Assembly: GCA_949130485.1 (NCBI GenBank)
Contig: OX422183.1
Coordinates: 19,127,934-19,191,933 of the forward strand
Reading direction: 5' to 3'
From: Agelas oroides
Lineage: Eukaryota; Porifera; Demospongiae; Agelasida; Agelasidae
Length of the DNA: 64,000 bases
The notes beneath the pieces are model-generated. The model saw only the letters and a program-made list of their open reading frames with translations. It did not search any database and was not told where the DNA came from. A program made the position numbers and the translations under genes. Positions 22,850-34,800 of this stretch are shown here, piece by piece. Positions within the stretch are counted from its first letter, which is position 1. Every line of letters starts with the position of its first letter.

Positions 22850-25800
22850 CTGTGTGTGTGTGCGTGTGTGTGTGTGTGTGTGTGCATGCGTGTGTGTGCA
22901 AGTGGTGTGTGGGTGTGACATTTATATTATAATCAAAATTTAATTGGAATTTACACAGGCATCAGGTTTGGAAGTTTCAGCTATAGTTATATTTCTCACA
23001 CGAATCCCACCTACATAAATGCAAGAATGTTTCAAATGTCAGCGTGTTGCCTGCTCTGCCTTAAATTTACTACCCTACATTAGTACAAGCAGGATGTAGG
23101 GCTGACTACAGGACTCTATAAAGAACAGTCACCAACCTTTTCCTTTTGTTTATCAGAGGCAACACCTGTAGGGGTACCGTGAAATCTGTTTACACCTGCT
23201 TCATCAAGTATAGGATCTCCCTGGTGCTGTTGCTGTGCACATAAAAACGAACATTGTATTTAGATATTGTCGCCTATAGTTTAATTGTGATGGCACAACC
23301 AAGTTACTGCCAAATGGATGCATATATCAATTGAAGCACGAGTAATGTTTCTAACAATGGGAGTGCACTACATGCATGACTGCAGGCACAACTCTGTCAT
23401 TGTAAGGATGAAAAACTAGTGACCAAAGCATGTAGTTAGCAAAATGGTCATAGCTAAGAAAATTAAGCCCATACTATGCAGCACATCTCATGCTAAGTAA
23501 ACAATTCCCACAATATGTCTATAACTGATCATAGGTGTCACATCAGTTTGATCAACATGTGCAATGTAAGTGCATATTAACAATGTCCCAAAACAGTGCA
23601 TTTATTTATGTACAGTATGGGACAGGCTACCAATAGTCTACTATAGACAAGCTGCAACAATAGTGAGACACATAAACATCGAGCATCAGTCAATAAAAAG
23701 CAGCATAGAGAGACCAGTATGTCCACAAAATGCACGCATTCATGACAAATTAATATAATTGTTCCTCACCATTTGGTTTTTGAGATTTTGTGTTCTGAAG
23801 CATAGAATCTTGGCCAGAAACATGGTCAAAACCAGGACAAAAATGGAAGCAACACATTCTGCAATAATCAGTCCATCACGCATACTATGCCAACTTGGAT
23901 TGCACACATCTAATAGATAGGGAAAAAGGCTCGAGCTGTCATACCACATTAATTTGTAAACCTGTGGTATTTTACTATTTTCAGCCGTGTTTGGTGGCTT
24001 TTCTGAACACAGATTCTGCAGTGAAGCTCAAGTCTGTTGAATATTACAACACAAAGATAGTAGCTAGCACTTATGGAATAAGAAAAAGCTGGTGTACCAA
24101 CACATATACAAACAGCACTCCTGTGTCCTCTCCTCACATATATAAGAGTCAGTATAGGAGAATAGATTGATTGATTTGCAAGATATCTAATAGACCTTAA
24201 ATGCAACTGTTCAAAGTTGCACGTATGTGATACTTTAACCCTAATCGTATTTAGCCCAAGTAGCCAATAGAGGAATTGCATTTATGATCATACATTACAT
24301 CATACGAGTAGTGTGTGCCATCTTGGAAGGCAAAACAGCAGTTTTCAATGGCATTTTTGTACTATCCCCTTGAACTTCACGTTCTAGCAACGTGTCCTAC
24401 AAGTAACATTCCTTGAATGTTCATACTAGCCCTCTACATAGTCCAAAACTGAATGCATGTTCCATACCTTCAAACACGCCCATACAATAGCCTAGCCATA
24501 TAAATTTCGTGTACACTTCAATCACTTGTGGAGGCACGTATACAGAAATATGTGGAAAGTGTGGCAGTGAGGACGTCAGACACAGTTCCTCTGTTTGGAA
24601 TGGTGGCAATGGTGGACCGCAGTGCCCCAGGAAGCCACACACACACCCTATAAGATTGACAGACAGTTTGACACCATGCAAGTTGATGGTCAGCCTAGCC
24701 ACGTTGCATGGAAGGGACCAGATGAAGAAGAGCTGTCAAGACCCACCGTCACCAACTTTGCCACTGAACTGCACACATAGCATACATGTAGCATCTGTCT
24801 AGCGTAAATATGCTTGACATCACACATGCACTCAGTAAATATAGTCCTCCACGTATGCATTGTGTACACTTCATGCACCTGACGAGGCCCAATTTGGCTA
24901 AAACTGCAGTCGTGTAGTTGTGAAATTAATTTGTACCTGTACTGAGTGAGTGGTCATTGTAATAGCAAAGGTCTGTTCCAGAATCTTTTCCATGACTTTT
25001 ACATTTAAGAATGGAAGCTATGGTTGTAATGAGACTTCCACTTACTGCCATTTGGGTACACATGAGACACCACCGCTCCCACAGCCATCCAGAGTGCCAC
25101 TTCAATTAGAACGAATATAACAGTAATCACGATGAGGAACTGAGTTTGCCAAAATGTCAGTTTGCCTGCAGGAAAGGTTAGGTTGGAATACAAATATATA
25201 ACTCCAGGTAGAGTGAAAGCTAGTAGACACATAATTTTAATTATACTCACATTGTCTATACAGATACTGTAAGCAGCCCACTGGAATGTCCTTCCCTTGA
25301 CAAGTCAGATTTGTTGGTGGTTCCCCAGTCATATCTATATACATTGCAAGATACTCAGATAGAACCTGCATAATAGACTGAACCTGCAAGTCATGGCTAC
25401 AAAATTAGTATCCACACGGTGATGCTATGGTAACGGTTAAACTTCTTCAATTATTTGCATTTACATATGGAATACTGCGCAAATTTCACTAAGTTGTTGC
25501 CATTAATTTTTAAAAATAATTTGTCTGCAAAATTCAACCTTTCATCGCACTGTTGGTAACTATTAGTATCATGAAATTGTGTTTGAGCACAAGAATAGAT
25601 CATTGTGGAGATATACGTAATGTTCTGTGTACAGACTAATATAACTCACTCTTCCAACAATTGCATACAACAATGATGGCAACCAGAATAAGATTAAATG
25701 TCAGGAACGTGGCACCCATTACAATGAGAGCAATGTGCCATCCTAGCAGTTGTGGTTGGTTACACACTGTTGGAATAAGATAGAAGAGTTAAACTGTGAC

Positions 25801-28800
25801 ATTTTTGAGGCTAAAAGTGTTCTGTTAGTCTCTCACAATATTTGACTGACTAAAATTTTAATGCCATACAAACATTTTAATTAAGTACATAGAAAGAAGT
25901 TGCCTCAATGCTAAAGGAATTAACTGAAACAACCATGCGTACACTAGCAAAATCAATACATTAATTATAATCATAACATACCACATACAGTAGGGCTCCC
26001 AGACCATGTTACATTGCTTTGGCAGACTCTTTCATTGATGGTTGTATTCAGTTCATACACACTGTTCTCATCACAAACAAAACAAGCTGTTGAACCAGGA
26101 GTGTTGCCACTGTAGTAAGCTACTGTAGCTGTGTCAAGTGTAGTGTCATTCAATACAGCACTCCTGACACTTCCATTAACACAACTTGGATATCTAATAG
26201 CAGCATCACCAAGTGAACTAACATCAGACAGAAAAGTAACACCAGCAGCTGGTAGGTCCCAAAGCTCAATCATAAAACAACCTGTCAAGTGATAATACAA
26301 CAGGAAGTTCTAGAACTGGAGTGTTTAATCAATTGATCATAAATCTACAGTAGTGATTATGCTATAATTACAGATATACTTTAGTCAATCTTCAAGCATA
26401 CAACATATAAAGCATAATTCAGCCTCTTTGGTTTCAAATGGAAGGAGTTATTCTTTCAATGCACTAAGGAACTTTAATTTAAGTTTCATACTTACTATAT
26501 GGAGGAGTAATAAAGGTTCCTCGCATTACTACAGTGACATCACCACTAACTGCAGACACAGTGTAGTAGTAGTCAGTCGTGGAATTCAGTCGCTCCCTCA
26601 GTACCACACTGACAGTGTCCCCTGCTGTGCCAGTCTCAATGGACTCAGCAGAATATGGGAGGTTCATGTAGGTTGGGTCAGTCCCATACTGGACTGTACA
26701 GTGAGCAGAGCCAGTGAACCCAGGTAGAAATGTGCACTGCAACTGAGCATCACTGGGAGAGCTCACATCTACTATTCCTCCAGCTAGGAGGTTGTTGGTT
26801 GTACCTACATTGGAAGGAATCATGCGGATACTGCATAATTATAGTTTGTGACTAGACACCTCAACTGACTACTCACTACCCTTAAGCAGAGGTATGTACT
26901 GAATGAAATCAACAGTGAAATCAACACTAAATTCATATCTCCACACTGTGAAAATTTTAGATTTTGTGAACAGTGGTTCTGCATGGCTAGTTTTTATGCA
27001 GCACATGAACAAACACTATGACAGCTGCATTTGTAGATGCAGCAAGACAGAAATAGCTACTCACTAATTATATTGTTAATTGAAGTGAGAAATCTTGTCG
27101 TGTATTTAAAAGCATTATAAGTAAAAGTATCACAGCTTGTGCACTGACTAGTGGACAAAACCATTACTTACCATTCGATGTACGTGACCACACACACAAT
27201 GATTCCAACATGAACTAGCATGAGAGTCCCTGCAGCCATTTACTGCCTATGGCTATGAGCATGTAGGCTGGTTTAATTGTCATGCATACTTTAGGCAGCA
27301 TAGAGAAAGCATTGGTAAGTTGCCATGCATTTAAATATACAGCAATGCAACTTGCACATTCAAATCGTTGGGACAGCTAGTATGAGAATCTCTGCCATCC
27401 ATTGCATACTGTGAGTACAGTAGCCTGGCTTGTCTATGCAAATGTCTTTAGGCTAGTCCTCACACAGTGTAGGCATACCCATGTTCCAGCAACCCTGCCT
27501 TATCTTCCTATGTAATGGCCTTTATTAACATTGAAAACTTGATCACAGCATGAACAATAAGCAAGCTAAAGTAGAAGCTGGGTAGAAAATTACATGAGAA
27601 ATGTAAGGGACATTTGGGGTGAATATCAGTTATATATTCCATCCAGGGTACAACCAAATCACTTTCTCTTGTCTTATAACTTTTAATGGTGTATACAATT
27701 TAAGTGTGGTTGATCATGTACTTTTCATGCTCTCTTTTCGAAAACAAGGATGGAGAGAGCCTGGCAATATTCAGAGAAAAGCTGTTGACTTCCACCGCAT
27801 TTATGTGATCATGGTAGGACTTTGACTTGGAAATGTCATGTAATTTAATAGCTGTCATGTGATATCGGTACTATATCTAGTAGCAGCACAAGCTATTTAC
27901 AACTTCATTCTAAAGGCATTCACAGCTCTGTTGGGTTCCATTATGTATTTCTTACAGAAAATTCAGAGCTGAAGAGTATGGTGAGCAATCTGATCCTACA
28001 AACCAATGACATTAAACTTTGATCTCAGATTCTTTGGGCCTGCTCAACTCTGACACATTGAAAATGGCTTTTCACCAACTTTTTGAGGTGTAGTCTGTAG
28101 ACCTATTCTTGCAAGTGCATTTTTTTTGTTGAAATTTTTTTTGCCAAGTAGAATCTGCAATCTGATTGGTTTTGCCAGATTAGGTGCCAGAAGTCAACAC
28201 CTTTTCCTATCAATGTTATGAGGCTCTCTCTTCACAGTGTTTTTGAGGATAGATCCCGGAATGAGGCTAAATGAATATGTGGTCAAGACTATGATGCGAC
28301 TTACAAAATAATTTCTAACTTTTGTACTGAGCTACCTCTAGAGTGCATGTGCATTGCAAGATAGTCTAGTTAGTATGCATACATTACGCCCAGTGTATAG
28401 CTAATTATGTAAGTGGTCAATATACAAGCAATAGCACATTAAATACTAGGTTTGCCATATGGCATTGCACAGGGGGAAGTATAATGTACAAGTGGCAAAG
28501 GCCATTCAATAAACACAGTTGCACAGATATTCAAAAAATGAGGATCACTCACTGATGGTTTGTGTTGTACAACTTCTTGCAGCTCCCACTCCCACCACAT
28601 TCTCAGCAGCCACTGACACACTGTCATAGCTTGAGGGAGGATTTGACGGAGGCTCAAAGAAGTAGCTACACTTCCCAGCTGTGCAGTCAGAAATGCTCAC
28701 ATTTACTGAAAAATTAGCCTGGAAACTGATCTGGTACTGTTTGATGTTTGCCCTTGGAGGTGCACACACCTCTCCTGGGTCTGGGTCTACTGGGTCCTGG

Positions 28801-31800
28801 AGGGATTCAGAATCCAGGACTATCTGGATAAGGGGCACTAAATGTCAGTTCTGTTAATTAGTTACTTAGGCAGCAAATACAAACAACAGAAGTTGAGTGC
28901 CACAAAAGAAGATAATTATGTATACTACTTTCTATGCCTACAAAGAAACTCAAAGTTCTCAACATAAGCTGGTGTATCTATTGTCAGCCTATGACTGTTG
29001 GAAAAGTTGAAGCACTGTTTTTTGGTGGCGGGTGCCAGCAATGACTCTGTCAATATTGTGCTCACATACATAGTAACATACTAACAAACTCATCCACTCT
29101 TTACTCAGAGAGGTATGGTACTGTTTCCTCAGGTGGTGACCTCTTTAGGATTGCCTGGATCTACCTGTTTGATAGGCATGATATTGGGTCTTCTATGGGG
29201 CACCCTAAGTATTTGCAAAGCCGTAAAGATGAGAAAGCCAGGCGGCCTAATTTTCACTTGCCTATCTTCATAATAAATTCATGCCTCAGCAATGTATTAG
29301 TCTATTATACGTAGCTATCTTCCAAAGTTCAAGACTTCTTTACTCCTTGGTGACAAAATCATAGTCAAAGATATTATGAGGATAGCTTGGTTGAACTAGA
29401 TTGTTACCGTATAGCGGGAAATTTTCGTTGGTGCAAATTTTACGCGCAAAATTGCGTAGCGGCCGCAACCACAGTCGAAATTTTGACCAATAGCCTTACA
29501 AGACACATCAAATTGAAGCGCTTTGCTTCCTCTTTCAAGTTCTGCTGGTAAGAACGTGCAGTTCAAAAATTCTGGACTGTATTTTCGTTTTAACCGCTTT
29601 TTATACTAAAATGGTACGTAGCATTTAACTTCGGAAAGCCGTATCTTGAGGTAATATATAATTATCACCATAGTACGAAGCTATACCGGAAAATATCACG
29701 AATTTGTTGCCATCTGTATTGTTACGAGTGCGCAGCACGAGTAACAATGCCAACGACAACAAACGAGTGATATTTTCTCCGGTATAGCTTGGTACTATGG
29801 TGATAATGATTTTATCATACGAACCTTCGATTTCATTGCACGTTCAGACGCAGCGCACGTGACTTGTAGTGCCTGATACGGATTCTCGCGTGACTTGTAG
29901 TACCTGATACGGATTCTCACGTGACTCGTAGTACTGATACGGATTGTCGCGTGACTTGTAGTAAAAAATACGGCTTTTTATAAACTGAGCGCAGCTGCAA
30001 GGCTTCCCCATTGACTCCCATACATTAGCGTGAGTTAGACGTATGATAAAATGAAGGTAATCCAGGCAATATGCATATTTTTGGGTTCCTCTAAGGCTGC
30101 TCTTTAAGCCAATAATTTCAAATTTTCTGTAATGCAATTTTTTTGCTTGGATTTGCTAATAATCGCAAATTTGCGCAACTTTTTTTGAGAATGCAACCAC
30201 AGTCAAAATTTTGATCAATAGCCGCACAACACACACCAAATTGAAGCGCTTTGGTTCCTCTTTCCAATTCTGCTGGTAAGAACATCCATTTAAAAAATTT
30301 TTGTCTGCATTTTTATTTTCAGTCGATGAGTAAGACGACGTTTAACTTCGGAAAGCCATATCCTGAGGGTAATCCAGGCAATATGCATATTTATCTGTTA
30401 CTCTAAGGCTGCTCTTTATGCCGGTAATTCCAAATTTTCAGCATTGCAAAATTTTATTTTTTGTTTGCACACGCTACTGTAGAGAACCATCTCGTTCACA
30501 TGGGTACTCGACGTACGAAGGTAATGACGTCATCAATTTTCATCTTAGTTCATTTTTTCGCGGTTTTTATTTTCGCGGAAGCAGGTCTGTCCGCGAAAAT
30601 TTGCACCCAGCGAAAATTTCCCGCTATACGGTATCAGTCTCAAACATGGGGTTTCTCTACCACGTTGTTAAAGAAAATCTGGAACAGAAAGCCTGGACAT
30701 ATTTATACAACCTGTCCCAGTATTACTTACTGGCATAGAATCCCAGGTGGTGTTGATGAACAGAAGCCTCTCTGGTGGGTGGTCATATGCTACAGTGATG
30801 TTGCAGTGGCTAACAACTGCAGGAACTGTAGGAGAAAAAAGTAGGGGAAGATTGACCAAAGTGGAAAAGTACAAGTGATAGGTATTGAGGAAGTGTCTCG
30901 CCTAAGAGCGAAAGTTACCAGGCTGACAAATTGCTTTTTGTGCTATTGGATCGCTGAGTGTATAACAATTGACAAATACAACTACAGTCGAACCTCCGAA
31001 CAAAGGACACTTTGGGAATGGGTCTTTTGTCCTTTGTTCGGAGGTTGTCCCTATCTCAGAAGTTCAATTGTATAATCCTCAAATAATGTTTTAATAATAA
31101 TATATGGGTAGTAATCAATAAAATGCATGATTGTGAGCATATATTGAATGTTGAAAAACCGTGATTATGAATAATATAATGAGATAGTTTACTGGATAGT
31201 GCCGTGGATGCATCAATCAAACAAAAGAATTATGGACTGTCATTATTACTGAGTAAAATAGTCATGTAGTGTTGTCTGTCTTGGTGATGCATGTTTTAGA
31301 TTCACAATCTTGTCAATTATGGAACCAACAGATAAGGCTTCATCTCCGTGTCCTTTATATTCCAAAAATCGAGACACATCCTCTAAAGCAGTTATATAGC
31401 TTCCTTGTAAGTTTTCAACTTGGGAAGGGGCTCTTCTTGGTCAGCAGAATCCTAATCATCAATATCTCCATCTACTTCGTCACAGTCCTCCTGATCATGC
31501 CCAAGCTCTTCTATACATGAATGTTGTGTTCCAATTTCTACACACACCGGAAGATCACTATCACCATTTAAATCTATAATCACATGAGGTTAAATTCCTG
31601 ATTGTCCTCAAGATGTGTGGGTGTGCTACAATTTTATAGGTGTGGTTTCCTGGGTGTCCGTTATTCAGAGGTAACTTTGTATTGAAAAGTCACGTTGGGA
31701 GTTCAAATCTTGTCCACTGTCCAGAATCAGCGTCCGCCTCTCGGAGGTTATTTATGTATTAGTACTATAGTAATTTCAATCCGTAACACAGTGTTTATCC

Positions 31801-34800
31801 GCTTGTAGAGAGGTTGTCCGTTATGGGAGGTTCGACTGTAGCTCTTAAGGGCTACTAGCCTTGCCATTTACCTCATATTGTACAACATAGACAACACATG
31901 ACCCATGGACTAAGGGCACAGGTACCATACTAGGCGTCAAGATAGTCATTTAATCCTGACATTGACTGTCACTTTAACCGCCAATGATTTCTTATGAAGT
32001 TGTCAGATTTCAGCTCCATGATGCCACTTGATACAGAGCACTTGGGAGATGGGCTCTGCACCAGCAGAAAGAGTGGGACAGGGTGAGCTGGGTAGAATCA
32101 GGCACAGGGTGACAGCCACATGGTGGCGTTGTGCTTGGCTGTTGGTCCACACTAGGCAGACAATTTCCCTACTTGCATAAATGGGCTTAGAAAATACTTT
32201 GCTTAGAAAATACCAGAGTTTCCAACCTCACAAAACTTTTATGAGGATGACGTGTGCAAGTATAGAGAGTACTGAACACCTGTTAACCCCCACTCCCCCA
32301 ATTGTATGCCTGTTCCATTGTTAGTTTCACACTTCCATTTTTTAGAAAATGTTCCGCTACCGTCGACATCGTCACTGCTCTCACCACGATCCATCACCAG
32401 GTGAAACCACAAATTAACCTTCACACATGGCATATGCAGGTGGTTACATGTGAGAAGATGAAGATGTCTGGAGGCCTTAGTCTCGTTCCCAGGGGTCTTG
32501 GAACGGGACTAACAAAACCAAGTGAGTAAATGTACACGTGTAATGGCTGACTGGATCAGTGGAAATGATCAACGCTTAGCGCAGCGCTCGTACAGCTAGC
32601 CAGATGCAGGTGACAAACTGTTGTACACGGGTGAGCGGGTGAGTTGGAAGGTCTGAAATACTTTTCTCATCTGCTTCAATTCTGGCATTGTAGCTAGACA
32701 GTTTTTAGTCTGGTGTCAACTAGTTGCGAGCACAGTAGTAGTTAATAGTGGATGTGGTTAGAGTAACAAATCTGCACAAAATGGCTGAAATTTATGGTGT
32801 AGTTTCTAGTGTTAGTTACCAGTAGAAGTGGTGATAGTTGAAGAGATCTATAGGCAAGAAGTGTTCCAAATTTTGTAGTTATTTATTAATCAAAATGAGA
32901 TACAAGATGTCAAAAATGCCAACTTCTGTTCTAGCATCTTTTGTCTCCCTTAGTAAATGTCTGGTTCTACATAATTATACCGTATGTCAGCGTTTTACTC
33001 ATTATTGGTGGCATCACTACATTCCTAAGACACTTTTACTGGTAAATTATTGACTCAGCAGTGTTGCATACCTTGAGGTCTGATTGTCAGGGACTCACTC
33101 TCCCTCCCCTCCTGACTCCCACAGTTGACACCACGTACTGTGATGTTGTATTCATAGTCTGCCATGAAACCAGTCAGTTCATGTTGTGTGACACTGCCAG
33201 TGGTGATGTTCAGAAGTCCCCCATATGGGGTCTGGGGAGCATTGGTAGCAATGCTGGTGAGGTAGAAATCAGCACTACCTCCACCACTCAGTGTCCAGCT
33301 CACAGTTACATTCACAGTTCCACTGACATCTTCAGAGAGTGCTACACAGGAGACAGTGGGGACAGAGGGGGGACCTGAAGGGAGAATGGGTAGCCAATGA
33401 TCTTGTTTGAATTTCAATAATGTATTGTACAGCACGTGAAGTGACATGAGTACCTGAAGAGATACACCTGCACAGGCATTCAACTATGGTCCTAGCCTCA
33501 TGATCAATCTTGTTACCAGCTTTGAGTGCATCTCAGGAATAATCCTGAGGCGCATTCAAAATTTTAAACCAAAACTTTAAACCATCTGTAAACTAAACAC
33601 TAAACTAACCTCATGCAGTTATTCAGTCAATATGTAATATATAAACCATGGTAAGGAGGTGTATATGGCGAATATACTACCCGAGACCGAGGTCAGAGGA
33701 AGTTTGCAGTAGATATACCCCGAGCCGCAGGCGAGGGGTATATCTAACTGCAAACTTCCGATGACCGAGGTCGAGGGTAGTATGATTCGCGATATACACC
33801 GCCTTACCATGGTTCATATACTATGGTGCGTGGGCGGATTACGTATGCGGTTCCGTTTCCGGTATTGCATTTTTAACCCTCGGCGCGCATGCGCCGTAGG
33901 GTTACAGTAGTCGTTTTGTGTGTGTGTGTGTGTGTGTCTGTCTGTCTGTTACCACGCTAGCAGCTACATACCTCGTTTATACGTCTCAAGTGAGGTGTCA
34001 TAGGGTTGTTTATGGCGTTTTCAAGATTTTAGTCGTGTGGCTTTCGCTGAAAACGCTTCGTTCAAAAGTTCTGGCGTGATTTTCTGACCACCACTGCCTT
34101 CCTGGCTTCTTGACGATGATGACGAGCTCTCGATGGACAAGAGAGACAGACTAGTGTGTAGGGATAGCGATAGCTCCTATAACACAGCTGACTTGTCACT
34201 GATCTTACTAAAATAGCCACTATCCTCGAAAGCTTGTGTATCTGCTGACCTGGCACTATGCTGGCACACGTGATACATACATGTTTATGCACGCGCGCGC
34301 GCGCGCGTCCTATGCATATTGCATTCCTGCTGCTTGCCTTGCACATTTGCTCAGGTTCTAGCTTTAAGCTAGCTAGCTAGCTAGCTAGTTAACCCAGTTA
34401 TAAATAACGTGGAGGATGTTTATTTATACGTAATACAGTCTGTTTAAAAGAACGCAATGACTGGCAGTTCTGTGCAGGTGGAGGTAAGCTGTTCCATAGG
34501 GCGATTGTATGTGGGAAAAATGATGACTGATGGGCATTCGTACTGGCCTTTCAAGGGCTAGTGTACTGGTGTTTCTGAGCGATCTGGACAGGTTTCGTGG
34601 TACAATGGGTGCCGTAGGGAAATTCAGATGTCCATTGACAACTTGATAGAGGAGGCACAGTTTCAGGTAGTGTCTTCTGCTGGCAAGGGTGGGCAGGTTG
34701 CATGACTGAAGCAAAGACTCATATCCAGAACTCCAGTTTTTGGTGCACACCTTAAGTGCAAACTTCTGCACTCTCTCCAGGGAGTTGATAAGTCCCTGTT

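Noticed and set aside
26880-26936. Signal peptide MNLVLISLLISFSTYL as a second gene start
   Set aside because: It exits in phase 0 and the next exon read that way stops quickly; the other frame fits phase 1 on both sides.
27170-27238. Alternative signal-peptide exon for the receptor
   Set aside because: It exits in phase 2, which neither following exon accepts; upstream FN3 exons join past it in phase.
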